Of a DNA stretch of 64,000 nucleotides, positions 55,864 to 64,000 are shown piece after piece (position 1 is the stretch's first letter; each line of letters opens with the position of its first letter). This DNA is from Paludibacterium sp. B53371 (GTDB lineage: Bacteria > Pseudomonadota > Gammaproteobacteria > Burkholderiales > Chromobacteriaceae), in the NCBI RefSeq assembly GCF_018802765.1, contig NZ_CP069163.1:2490311-2554310 (forward strand). Reading direction: 5' to 3'. The notes under the pieces are model-generated. The model ran no database searches. It was not told the DNA's origin and worked only from the letters and a program-made list of their open reading frames with translations. The translations under genes and the position numbers were made by a program.

Positions 55864-55884
55864 AAAGCCCCCGATGGGGGCTTT
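55864..55884. terminator. terminator shared by the GNAT gene and a small minus-strand gene
   Basis: AAAGCCCCC and GGGGGCTTT pair around GAT. The stem is symmetrical with short T tracts on both sides and can serve both convergent genes. Confidence 0.65.
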
Positions 55885-55912
55885 ATCTGCAGACAGCCAG
55901 GAAGGCTATCGC

Positions 55913-56125
55913 TCATTTGGCCGGTCTCTGCGCACCAGCCGCCGCACAACCGGATCGTCGACGCCACCAGCTCATCAGGCGACCACGACGTGGTCGGGTC
56001 AGGGCCAGATAGCGCCCGAGCAACATGCGCTGCCGACGCGCCCATGGCGCAATCAGCGCATCGGCCTGTGAACGGGACACCTCCCGCGGCTTGGTCTGAT
56101 TCAATAAATGCATGTAAAGACCCAT
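55913..56125 (-). CDS. small Arg-rich protein of unknown function
   Basis: This is a candidate 70-residue, very basic protein (MGLYMHLLNQTKPREVSRSQ, then many Arg and two Trp near the C-terminus). GGAGAGG lies four bases before ATG 56125, which is the main support, and a hairpin terminator follows the stop. The Arg-rich composition suggests nucleic acid or ribosome contact, but I recognise no family. A plus-strand frame of similar length overlaps it, and the coding assignment is not certain. Confidence 0.5.
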   Translation of the reverse strand: MGLYMHLLNQTKPREVSRSQADALIAPWARRQRMLLGRYLALTRPRRGRLMSWWRRRSGCAAAGAQRPAK

Positions 56126-56258
56126 GGTCCTCTCCGATCCTGTCATGCCGCACTGTTGCAGCGACCTGCCCATCTTAGGGAAGAGCAGATAAAAAACGCA
56201 TAAAACCAGCGCTCACCCGACAGTGCTATCATGCGGTCAGCCAATGCCGGAACCCACC

Positions 56259-56660
56259 ATGATCCGCTTTACCCTCGACGACAACGACCTGCAGTACAGC
56301 GCCATCCGTGCCCAGGGCGCGGGCGGCCAGAACGTCAATAAAGTCTCGAATGCCGTCCACCTGCGCTACGACATCCACGCCGCCCAGTTGCCCGCCATCC
56401 TGAAAGAACGGTTGCTGGCCCTGTCAGACCAGCGCATCAGCCGTGACGGCACCATCATCATCAAGGCCCAGCAATCACGCAGCCTGGAGCAGAACAAGCT
56501 GGAAGCGCGCCAGCGCCTGATCGAACTGATCGAGTCCGTTGCCACCACCCCCAAGACCCGCCATGCCACACGCCCGACGCTAGGCGCCAGAAAGCGCCGG
56601 CTGGAAGGTAAAAGTCGCCGCGGCGAGATCAAGGCACTGCGCGGCAAGATCCAGGACTGA
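56259..56660 (+). CDS. arfB: alternative ribosome-rescue factor ArfB (YaeJ)
   Basis: ArfB rescues ribosomes stalled on non-stop mRNA by hydrolysing peptidyl-tRNA. The 133 residues carry the GGQ motif in IRAQGAGGQNVNKVSNAVHL near residue 25 and a basic C-terminal tail (ARKRRLEGKSRRGEIKALRG) that inserts in the mRNA channel. ATG 56259 gives the family-like start MIRFTLDD. An ATG at 56244 is also in frame, and neither has a strong ribosome site. The gene stands alone. Confidence 0.92.
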   Translation: MIRFTLDDNDLQYSAIRAQGAGGQNVNKVSNAVHLRYDIHAAQLPAILKERLLALSDQRISRDGTIIIKAQQSRSLEQNKLEARQRLIELIESVATTPKTRHATRPTLGARKRRLEGKSRRGEIKALRGKIQD

Positions 56661-56773
56661 GAAGCAGGCTTGTTTAGCATTGGCTGAAATACCACAGGCA
56701 TGGACACTTGCATATTGCTGTAATCAAAGCAAATTACACTATTCCGGATAAATAACACTGACCATTCGTAGAG

Positions 56774-56793
56774 GTCACTTCTACTTAAGTGAC
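56774..56793 (+). promoter_or_regulatory. inverted repeat upstream of the acid phosphatase
   Basis: GTCACTT and AAGTGAC are perfect 7-bp arms around six bases, directly followed by CATAAT (56793-56798), a plausible -10. No consensus -35 or Pho box is visible. Confidence 0.45.
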
Positions 56794-56832
56794 ATAATCT
56801 ACCCATCGCCAACCCAGGCAAATCCGGAGTCC

Positions 56833-58524
56833 ATGCATATGACATCGAAGCCAGAAGATCAAATCCAGACCGACAATCAGCCCGCAGACCCATCACGTCG
56901 CAAACTGTTCGAGACGGCCGCGGCATTGAGTGTCGCCACCGTCATGCCGACCGTGTGGTCACAAGGGGCCGAAGCCGCCGCCAGCCACGCGGCACCCATG
57001 GTTCTGACCGGTGGGGCACTGGATAAAAAGCTGAAGAGTCACGTCAAGAACATCGTGGTGATCTATCTGGAAAACCGCAGCTTCAACAATCTGTTCGGTA
57101 ATTTCCCCGGCGTACGCTACCCGCTGTCGGCAGTTCCGGCCGAAGCCTACCAGCAGAAGGACCGGGATGGCCGCACCACCCTGGCCACCTTGCCAAAAAT
57201 CTGGGGCGGACTGGTGCAAAAGGGCCAGACTGTTGCCGGCAAGTACTACATGATCGGTGAAGACAAGATCACCGGTTTGCCCAATGCCCCGTTCCCGCTC
57301 AAGGATGCCGAAGGCAAACTATTGCCCGAGGCGGTCATCACCCGTGACCTTTGGCACCTGTTCTACCAGAACCAGATGCAGATCAACGGCGGCAAGAATG
57401 ACGGCTTTGCGGCCTGGGCAGATTCCGGCGGCCTGGTGATGGGTTATTACAGCGAAACTGCCAAGAACCTCAACCAGTGGAAAATCGCCCAGGAATACAC
57501 CCTGTGCGACAACTTCTTCATGGCGGCCTTTGGCGGCTCCTTCCTGAACCACCAGTTCCTGGCCTGTGCCCGAGCCCCGTTCTACCCGAACGCTGCCAAC
57601 AGCCCGGCCAAGGGCAAGATTGCCGTGCTGGAAGACGGTCCGACCGGCACCCGCCTCAAATTGGCGGCCGACAGCCCGGCCTCGGCGCTCGGTGGCGTGC
57701 CGAAATTCGTCAATAATGGTGCCATTTCGCCGGATGGCTATGCCATCAACACCATGGCCCCACCCTACCAGCCGAGCTACATCCCGCCGGCCAGCGGTGG
57801 CGATCCGGCACTGGCCGATCCGAACAACCCCAATACCCTGCCACCGCAGAAGCATGACACCATCGGCGACCTGCTGTCGGCCAAGGGTGTCAGCTGGGCC
57901 TGGTACAGCGGTGCCTGGCAAGCGGCGCTGGATGGCAAAGGCGGTCCGGACCAGCCGAACTTCCAGTACCACCACCAGCCGTTCAACTACTTCGAACGCT
58001 ATGCCCCGGGCACCGCGGCACGCGCCAAGCACCTGCGCGATGCCGGCCTGGGCGACAGCCCGGTGTCCAACCACTTCCTGGCAGATATCGAAGCCGGCAA
58101 GCTGCCTGCAGTGAGCTTCTACAAGCCGCAAGGCAACCTGAACCTGCACGCCGGCTACTCGGATGTCGAGTCGGGCGACCGTCACGTGGCCAACGTCCTG
58201 GCCTACCTGCGCAAGAGCCCGCAATGGAAGAACATGGTGGTCGTGGTGACCTATGACGAAAACGGTGGCTGGTGGGATCACGTGGCCCCGCCCAAGGGCG
58301 ACCGCTTCGGCCCGGGCTCGCGCATTCCGGCCATCGTCATTTCGCCGTTTGCCCGCAAGGGACATGTCGACCACACCTTCTACGACACGACCTCGATCCT
58401 GCGCCTGATCACCCGCGTGTTTGACCTGCCCAAGCTGGAAGGCATCAAGATGCGCGACGAAGCCTTTGCGGCGCAAGGCACCCAGGGTCCTGGCGACCTG
58501 ACCGGCGCACTGGCCTTTGCCTGA
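56833..58524 (+). CDS. Tat-exported acid phosphatase (phospholipase C superfamily)
   Basis: This is a 563-residue secreted phosphoesterase of the Burkholderia-type acid phosphatase/AcpA group. A Tat signal is visible near residue 21 (SRRKLFETAAALSVATVMPT), ending about residue 50. Active-site stretches are NIVVIYLENRSFNNLFGNFP, containing the Glu-Asn-Arg-Ser-Phe motif of this group, GGSFLNHQFLACARAPFYP, and VVVTYDENGGWWDHVAPP with the Asp-Glu-Asn-Gly-Gly. It probably releases phosphate from organic esters in the periplasm. Two ATG codons (56833 and 56839) are close. An inverted repeat lies upstream and a terminator downstream. Confidence 0.88.
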   Translation: MHMTSKPEDQIQTDNQPADPSRRKLFETAAALSVATVMPTVWSQGAEAAASHAAPMVLTGGALDKKLKSHVKNIVVIYLENRSFNNLFGNFPGVRYPLSAVPAEAYQQKDRDGRTTLATLPKIWGGLVQKGQTVAGKYYMIGEDKITGLPNAPFPLKDAEGKLLPEAVITRDLWHLFYQNQMQINGGKNDGFAAWADSGGLVMGYYSETAKNLNQWKIAQEYTLCDNFFMAAFGGSFLNHQFLACARAPFYPNAANSPAKGKIAVLEDGPTGTRLKLAADSPASALGGVPKFVNNGAISPDGYAINTMAPPYQPSYIPPASGGDPALADPNNPNTLPPQKHDTIGDLLSAKGVSWAWYSGAWQAALDGKGGPDQPNFQYHHQPFNYFERYAPGTAARAKHLRDAGLGDSPVSNHFLADIEAGKLPAVSFYKPQGNLNLHAGYSDVESGDRHVANVLAYLRKSPQWKNMVVVVTYDENGGWWDHVAPPKGDRFGPGSRIPAIVISPFARKGHVDHTFYDTTSILRLITRVFDLPKLEGIKMRDEAFAAQGTQGPGDLTGALAFA

Positions 58525-58545
58525 TTCCCGCCCTGCCCAGCACAA

Positions 58546-58570
58546 AACCCGGCTCTGGCCGGGTTTTTTT
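58546..58570 (+). terminator. terminator of the acid phosphatase gene
   Basis: AACCCGGC (58546-58553) pairs with GCCGGGTT (58558-58565) around TCTG and is followed by T (seven, 58564-58570). Confidence 0.92.
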
Positions 58571-58644
58571 ATGCTAAGCCATAATGACAAAAGGGTAATA
58601 CGACCTAATATTCAATCTGGTTCATTTTCCAGGATCGGTCGCTC

Positions 58645-61600
58645 ATGGCAAGTCCCGCACCCGACTGGCGTGCCCTGTTCGAGGCGATGCCCGGCCTTTG
58701 TCTGGCCTTGCAGGCCGATGGCACCATCCTGGCGGCGACCAACGCCTGCTGCCGGGCATTGGGTCTCACCCAAGCACAATTATCCGGACAATCCATCCTC
58801 ACGCTGGCGAAAAGGCATACCCCGGAGACCGACCGCCGCGAGCTGGCCCAGCTGCTGGCACAATGGCAACAGGACTCGCCTGACGCACAGGGGGCGGCTC
58901 AGCCGTGGCGGCTCGTGCTGGACGAGCAGACGGCACAGCCTGTCGCCTGCGAGCCTCGTCTGCAGGCCATTCCCGATGAGCACGGACATCTCTCCTGGCT
59001 GCTATTGAGCCTGATCCCCCGGTACGCTCAGCCAGACAGCCCGCTTTCGCCTTCCCCCTCGCCAGAGTGGCCGCAGGGGTATGAGGCGCTCAACCAGCTC
59101 TACCAGAAAACCCTGGAGCTGGACGAGCTGAAAAGCCGCTTCCTGACGCGCATCAGTCATGAGCTGCGCACCCCGCTGACCCTGGTGCTGGGCCCCATCG
59201 AGCTGTTGCTGACGCAATCCGACCTCAGTGACAGCAACAAACGCCGGCTGGAAATGGTGGCACGCAATGGACGCTACCTTTATCGGCTGGTCAATGACCT
59301 GATGGATCTGTCACGGCTGGCGGCCCGGCGCATGGGGCTGCATTATGGCCGCTTTGATGTCGCCGCCAGCCTGCGCATACTCTGCGCCCAGTTTGATGCC
59401 GAGGCCCGCCAACAAAAGATTGCCTACCAGATACAAACCCCGGAAACCCTGTTGCTGGAGGCCGATGAGGCCAAAGTGCAGCGCATGGTGCTCAACCTGC
59501 TGACACATTGCCTGCAGCACACCCCAGCGGGGGGCCACGTCGACATTGAACTGAGCCGACAGGGCGAGCACCTGCGGCTGGATATCCGCGACAGCGGCCC
59601 GACGCTGCCACCCGAGATGCGCGAGGACATCTTCGACCACCTGCGCCCTGTCGCCCTGCCCGGGCGCAAAAGACAATCAGGCATGGGACTCGGCCTCTCC
59701 ATCGTGCGGGAGTTCGCCATGCTGCATCATGGCAATGTGGTCTGTCTGCCGGTCACGGCGGGAGGCAACCTGTTCCGGCTGACACTGCCATGTCTCGCGC
59801 CCCCCGGCAGCAGCATGACAGACAAGCCGGAGGCGCTGGATCCGATCCTGTCACGCCAGGCACAGGATGAACGCCAGGCCCACCACTTGCCCCTGCCGGA
59901 CGGCAGTGAGACACCGCAGCTTGCACCACGCATCTTGCTGATCGAGCCGCACAGCGACATGAATCGCTATATTGCCGAAGCGCTCGGCCAGCATTACCGG
60001 GTGGTGAGCGCCCTCTCCGGTGCCGAAGGACTGGAACAGGCGCTGGCACAGCAACCGGATCTGATTCTCGGTGACGCCGCCATTCAGGACATCCCCGGCG
60101 AGACACTGATCCGCGAGCTGAAGAAGCACCATGAGCTGGCGGATGTACCCATCATCGCGCTGACCAACCGCAGCGATCGCCAGTATGGTATTCAGCTGCT
60201 GCGACTGGGCATCCATGGCTTCATCAGCAAGCCCTTCCCGCTGGAAGAACTGCTGGCCAGGGTCAGCAATGCCCTGGCTGAACGCCAACGGGTCCGCACG
60301 ACACTGTTTGCCAGCGAAGCCCGCTTTTCCAGCATCTTCCATGCCTGTCCGGAGGGTATTTGTCTCACCCGGCTGAGCGATAACCTGTTTGTCGATGCCA
60401 ATGAAGCCATGCTGAAAATGCTGGGATACGAACGAGCTGAACTCATCGGTCACAGCGGGCTCCAGATCGGCCTGTGGGCCCAGCCGGAAAGTCGCAGCGA
60501 AGTTCTGCAGCAACTGGCCCGGACTGGCCTGGTTCAAGACAGGCTGACCAGGCTGCGCCACAAGAATGGCACCGTGCTGGAGGTTCGCCTGACGGCGCGA
60601 CAAATCGACATCGGCGGGCAGCCTCATTTACTGGGCATCCTCAGCGACATCACACCGCAAATGCAGGCACAGCGAGAACTGGAGAGCCACAAAACCCAGC
60701 TGGAAGCCGAAGTCGCCGTACGCACAAACGAACTGGTCAAGGCACGTCAGCAAGCCGAGCAGCTCACCGAGGCCAAGAGCGAATTCCTCGCCAACATGAG
60801 CCATGAAATCCGTACCCCCTTGAACGGGATTCTCGGCATGGCGCAGATCGGCCACCGCGACACACATGAAGAGCGGGCCAGGGCCATCTTCGGTCGTATT
60901 CTCGACTCCGGCCATCTGCTCTCCGGTGTCATCAATGACATTCTGGACTTCTCCAAGATCGAGGCCGGCAAAATGGCCATCGAAAGTGTGCCGGTGGATC
61001 TGCACCGTCTGCTGGATGATCTGTTCGTCCTGATGCAGCAACCGGCCCAGGACAAGCAACTGCAACTGGCCCTGCACAAAGCCCCCTCCTTGCCTCATGC
61101 CTGCGCACTGGATCCACTCCGTCTGAAACAGATCCTGATGAACCTGCTGGCCAATGCCATCAAGTTCACCGAACACGGCAGCGTGACGCTGCTCGTGGCA
61201 CTGGAAGCACCCTGGCTGGTTTTCCGGGTCAGAGACACCGGGATCGGCATCGCGGCAGAGCAGGTTGAAAGCATGTTCGACGCCTTCCAGCAGGCCAACA
61301 GCTCCACCACACGCCAATATGGCGGCACCGGGCTGGGGCTGGCCATCACCCGGCGCCTGATTGAGCTGATGAGCGGCGAGATCCGTGTCGAGAGCCAGCA
61401 GGGTAAGGGCAGCCTGTTTGAAGTGCGGCTGCCTTATCTGGCCGCCGAGCTGCCTGACACGCAAGGCAGGCAGCCCCCCCTCGCTGCCGCACAGCGACTG
61501 GCGGGGCTGCGCATTCTGGTAGCGGAAGACAGTCGGGTCAATCAGATGGTGCTGGAGGAAATGCTGCTCGCCGAGGGGGCCTGCATCGACCTGGTGGCCA

Positions 61601-62271
61601 ATGGCCAGGAAGCGGTCGAGCGCATCCGCCAGGCACCACCCCGGCATTACCACCTGGTTCTGATGGACATTCAGATGCCGGTGATGGACGGGTATGAGGC
61701 CACCCGTCAACTGAGCACCATCGCTCCGGCACTGCCGATCATCGGTCAGACGGCACATGCCATGAGCGAAGACCGGGCCAAATGCCTGGCGGTGGGGATG
61801 GTCGATCATGTGGCCAAGCCGATTGATCTGGAGCAGCTGGTAGATTGCATCATGCGTCACTGCCGTCCGGACAGCCTGGCGCCGTCCGGCGCAACCGCCC
61901 CCCCCCTTCGCGCGGAAACACCCCCGCCGGGAGACTACCGCATACAGTGGGCAGAACTGGAAACCCGCTATGCCCGCAATCCGGCTTTCATCCGGCAACT
62001 ACTGACGGTTTTTCTCAACAGCAATGCCGGCCTGCCACAGCAACTGCGTCAGGCACTGGGCCGCCAGGACAGCCATGCGCTGGCCGGTCTGGCGCATGGG
62101 CTGAAAGGCATGGCTGGCAGCATCGTGGCGCGTGACTTGCTGGCGCTGAGCCAGCATGTGGAGCAGGCAGCGAAAGCCCAGGCGCCGGATCAGTCTGAAC
62201 TGACCGAAGCGCTGATCGGCCGGCTGGAAGACACGCTGACCGATATCCGGCAGCGCCTGGAAACCCTCTGA
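58645..62271 (+). CDS. double-kinase hybrid sensor (PAS-HisKA-HATPase-REC-PAS-HisKA-HATPase-REC-Hpt)
   Basis: This is a 1208-residue protein with no membrane segments, so probably cytosolic. Domains in order: PAS-like (about 10-125), HisKA with His172 (ISHELRTPLT), HATPase (280-385), REC with Asp477, PAS (550-680), coiled coil, HisKA with His720 (MSHEIRTPLNG), HATPase (830-945), REC with Asp1008 (LMDIQMPVMDG), and Hpt with His1151 (LAHGLKGMAGS). The second kinase is intact (NLLANAIKFT, DTGIGI, GTGLGL). The first lacks the conserved N-box Asn (NLLTHCLQHT, His288) and the usual DxGxG (DSGPT at 316), so it may be inactive. A GGDEF gene follows. Confidence 0.9.
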   Translation: MASPAPDWRALFEAMPGLCLALQADGTILAATNACCRALGLTQAQLSGQSILTLAKRHTPETDRRELAQLLAQWQQDSPDAQGAAQPWRLVLDEQTAQPVACEPRLQAIPDEHGHLSWLLLSLIPRYAQPDSPLSPSPSPEWPQGYEALNQLYQKTLELDELKSRFLTRISHELRTPLTLVLGPIELLLTQSDLSDSNKRRLEMVARNGRYLYRLVNDLMDLSRLAARRMGLHYGRFDVAASLRILCAQFDAEARQQKIAYQIQTPETLLLEADEAKVQRMVLNLLTHCLQHTPAGGHVDIELSRQGEHLRLDIRDSGPTLPPEMREDIFDHLRPVALPGRKRQSGMGLGLSIVREFAMLHHGNVVCLPVTAGGNLFRLTLPCLAPPGSSMTDKPEALDPILSRQAQDERQAHHLPLPDGSETPQLAPRILLIEPHSDMNRYIAEALGQHYRVVSALSGAEGLEQALAQQPDLILGDAAIQDIPGETLIRELKKHHELADVPIIALTNRSDRQYGIQLLRLGIHGFISKPFPLEELLARVSNALAERQRVRTTLFASEARFSSIFHACPEGICLTRLSDNLFVDANEAMLKMLGYERAELIGHSGLQIGLWAQPESRSEVLQQLARTGLVQDRLTRLRHKNGTVLEVRLTARQIDIGGQPHLLGILSDITPQMQAQRELESHKTQLEAEVAVRTNELVKARQQAEQLTEAKSEFLANMSHEIRTPLNGILGMAQIGHRDTHEERARAIFGRILDSGHLLSGVINDILDFSKIEAGKMAIESVPVDLHRLLDDLFVLMQQPAQDKQLQLALHKAPSLPHACALDPLRLKQILMNLLANAIKFTEHGSVTLLVALEAPWLVFRVRDTGIGIAAEQVESMFDAFQQANSSTTRQYGGTGLGLAITRRLIELMSGEIRVESQQGKGSLFEVRLPYLAAELPDTQGRQPPLAAAQRLAGLRILVAEDSRVNQMVLEEMLLAEGACIDLVANGQEAVERIRQAPPRHYHLVLMDIQMPVMDGYEATRQLSTIAPALPIIGQTAHAMSEDRAKCLAVGMVDHVAKPIDLEQLVDCIMRHCRPDSLAPSGATAPPLRAETPPPGDYRIQWAELETRYARNPAFIRQLLTVFLNSNAGLPQQLRQALGRQDSHALAGLAHGLKGMAGSIVARDLLALSQHVEQAAKAQAPDQSELTEALIGRLEDTLTDIRQRLETL

Positions 62272-62383
62272 GGGCCGGATGTCAGCCCTTGGGACGATCA
62301 CCGGGGAGAGGACTTGTTAAACGGGACGATGGAAAAGTTTCCTATACTGGCTAAATCACCGCCACCCGGTCAGGACGGCCAGT

Positions 62384-63679
62384 ATGACGAAGCCCTCAGA
62401 CCCGATCGATGCCGCAAAGCTTCTGGCAGAGCACAGCTCGCTGTTTCGGGCCATCACGGACCACTCTGACAACGTCATCAGCGTCAAGGACCTCGACGGA
62501 CGCTACCTGTATGTCAACCAGCAATACATCCGTCTGTTTCACCAGCCGGCGGAGCGCTATTACGGACACACCGACAGCGAGTTGTTTCCTCCAGAGATTG
62601 CCACGCAATTTCGCAACAATGACCTGCGCGTCCAGCAGCAGAACGCCGCGCTGACGGTGGAGGAGATTGCCCTGGTCGAAGGGCAGCCGCGCCACTTCCT
62701 GTCGGTCAAGTTCCCGATTCACAATGCGCTGGGCCAGATGTATGCCACCGGCCTGATCGCCACCGACATTACCGAGCGCAAGGCCGCGGAGCAGCAATTA
62801 TGGGCCAGTGAGGAGCGTTTCCGACTGGCATTCGAGCAGGCCACAGTCGGCATGACCATGGTCGACATCAACGGCATGATCCTGCGCATCAATCCGTTTG
62901 GCAGTCAGTTGCTCGGCTATCAGCAACACGAGCTGGAAGGCCGGCACATCAACAGCATCACCCATCCGCAAGACCGGACCCGCTCCATGGCCCTGATCCG
63001 CAAGGCCCTGGCCAGCAACCTGCCGCATGCCGAAATCGAGAAGCGTTATCTGCACAAGGATGGCTCGGTGCTGTTCTGCCGGATTGCCACCTCACTGATC
63101 CGCGACAGCCAGGGACAGCCTCTCTACTTTGTCTCCCATATCAACAATGTGACCGAAACCCTGCGTATTGAGGCCGAACTGAAGCGTCTGGCCAATACCG
63201 ACCCGCTGACCGGCGTCGCCAATCGTCGTCCTTTCCTGGAACGCATGCAGCATGAGCTGGCACGGGTACGGCGCTATGGCGTCCACAGTTGCTGCCTGAT
63301 GCTGGATTTCGATCACTTCAAGCGGATCAATGACCGCTGGGGCCATAGTGGCGGCGACGCCGTCCTGCAATATTTCAGCCAGGTCTGCCAGCAGCGGCTG
63401 CGTGCAACCGACCTGCTGGGGCGACTGGGGGGAGAGGAGTTTGCCATCCTGATGCCGAATACCGATCTGGCAGGCGCGCGGGAGCTGGGGGAGCAGCTGC
63501 GTCACTGGGTGACACAGCATCCCCTGCAGCAGGGGGAGCAGCAAATTCACTTCAGCATCAGTCTGGGGATAACTGAAATGCGGGCAGAAGATACCTCGCC
63601 GGATCAGGTGCTGGCCCGCACCGACGAAGCCTTGTATCGCGCCAAGGATCTGGGCAGAAACCGCATCGAGTGCCTGTAA
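62384..63679 (+). CDS. PAS-PAS-GGDEF diguanylate cyclase
   Basis: This is a 431-residue cytosolic cyclic-di-GMP synthase. Two PAS domains (about 15-130 and 140-265, joined by ITERKAAEQQLWASEERFRL) precede a GGDEF domain. The active site is GGEEF at residues 349-353, and an I-site RxxD (RATD, 340-343) lies five residues before it, so product inhibition is expected. It follows the hybrid sensor and is convergent with an EAL gene, making a small c-di-GMP signalling locus. The PAS ligand is unknown. Confidence 0.93.
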   Translation: MTKPSDPIDAAKLLAEHSSLFRAITDHSDNVISVKDLDGRYLYVNQQYIRLFHQPAERYYGHTDSELFPPEIATQFRNNDLRVQQQNAALTVEEIALVEGQPRHFLSVKFPIHNALGQMYATGLIATDITERKAAEQQLWASEERFRLAFEQATVGMTMVDINGMILRINPFGSQLLGYQQHELEGRHINSITHPQDRTRSMALIRKALASNLPHAEIEKRYLHKDGSVLFCRIATSLIRDSQGQPLYFVSHINNVTETLRIEAELKRLANTDPLTGVANRRPFLERMQHELARVRRYGVHSCCLMLDFDHFKRINDRWGHSGGDAVLQYFSQVCQQRLRATDLLGRLGGEEFAILMPNTDLAGARELGEQLRHWVTQHPLQQGEQQIHFSISLGITEMRAEDTSPDQVLARTDEALYRAKDLGRNRIECL

Positions 63680-63692
63680 GCCGGCAAGGGGC

Positions 63693-64000
63693 TCAGGCGC
63701 TCTCGGCCGGCAACAAGGTCCCGAGACTCAGCAATTGGGCAAACTCGGTCGCAGGCAGTGGCCGGGCCAGCAGATAGCCCTGAACCAGATCACAGCCCTC
63801 GCCGAGCAGGAAGTGCCACTGCTCGATGGTTTCCACCCCCTCGGCCACCACCTTCATGTTCAGGGTCTGGGCAATATTGATCACCGCCTTGGCAATCTCG
63901 CTGTCGTCGCTGTCGTGCGGAATGTCCTGCACGAAAGAGCGGTCGATTTTCAGCTTGTCGGCCTTGAAGCGTTTCAGATAGGACAGACTGGAATAGCCGG
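63693..64000 (-). CDS. EAL-domain phosphodiesterase, C-terminal fragment
   Basis: The frame is open to the window edge and reads GYSSLSYLKRFKADKLKIDR, then VVAEGVETIEQWHFL and CDLVQGYLLARPLP. These are the C-terminal conserved parts of an EAL domain, which hydrolyses c-di-GMP. The catalytic Lys in KLKIDRSFV and the Glu in AEGVE are present; the Glu-Ala-Leu motif itself and any GGDEF or PAS part lie outside the window. It is convergent with the diguanylate cyclase gene, 13 bases from its stop. Confidence 0.9.
   Translation of the reverse strand, partial: GYSSLSYLKRFKADKLKIDRSFVQDIPHDSDDSEIAKAVINIAQTLNMKVVAEGVETIEQWHFLLGEGCDLVQGYLLARPLPATEFAQLLSLGTLLPAESA

Noticed and set aside
1-64000. search for tRNA or rRNA genes, CRISPR arrays, insertion sequences and prophage genes
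   Set aside because: None could be supported by reading the intergenic regions.

Overview
The window is about 62-63% G+C, densely coded and free of insertion sequences, tRNA or rRNA genes and CRISPR arrays. Gene content points to a betaproteobacterium, most likely in the Neisseriales (Chromobacteriaceae-like). This rests on the sdhCDAB-sdhE-gltA-sucAB-lpd-sucCD gene order, a ccoNOQP operon behind an FNR-type promoter, M1 and M61 peptidases in tandem, and prfB-lysS with the RF2 frameshift. The assignment is inference; no 16S gene is present.

Layout. 1-2600: end of an AtuA/DUF1446-DUF4387 pair, two paralogous small exported proteins, and galE. 2600-10300 (minus strand): aroC, an alpha/beta hydrolase, an EamA permease, pepN and an M61 PDZ peptidase. 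10300-15450: ccoNOQP behind an FNR box, then ccoG behind its own palindromic control region. 15500-20400: a YbaY-like lipoprotein, a chemoreceptor and an unrecognised 864-residue protein. 20500-23900: tryptophanase with an unannotated TnaC-type leader peptide, divergent from a POT peptide transporter. 24000-27700: an ArnT-like glycosyltransferase, a GT2, GtrA and a YdjC-type deacetylase as one operon. 27700-30500: RluA-like synthase, Gfo/Idh oxidoreductase, thioesterase and a SprA-like metallopeptidase. 30460-35550: a His-rich Cd/Zn/Pb ATPase divergent from CadR across a MerR-type operator, then beta-carbonic anhydrase with a SulP transporter. 36000-37400: a LysR regulator and a LEA-type lipoprotein. 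37400-52300: most of the TCA cycle on the minus strand (sucDC, lpd, sucB, sucA, gltA, sdhE, sdhBADC), then a GntR/HutC regulator divergent from mdh. 52400-56700: prfB, lysS, a GNAT, a small Arg-rich protein and arfB. 56800-64000: a Tat-exported acid phosphatase, a 1208-residue double-kinase hybrid sensor, a PAS-PAS-GGDEF cyclase and the end of an EAL protein.

Functionally this is respiratory core metabolism (TCA cycle, succinate dehydrogenase, microaerobic cbb3 oxidase) with sensing and stress modules around it: indole production, metal efflux, CO2/bicarbonate handling, c-di-GMP signalling and chemotaxis.

The most notable observations are the tnaC-like leader (22059-22142) keeping the Trp-Asp-Pro spacing of the E. 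coli peptide; a class II FNR promoter geometry for ccoN; a 22-bp perfect palindrome with three ATCATTCT copies before ccoG; a palindrome between gntR and mdh; a structured 475-bp intergenic region with a strong minus-strand terminator and no recognised gene; a degenerate first kinase domain in the hybrid sensor; and the 864-residue orphan protein.
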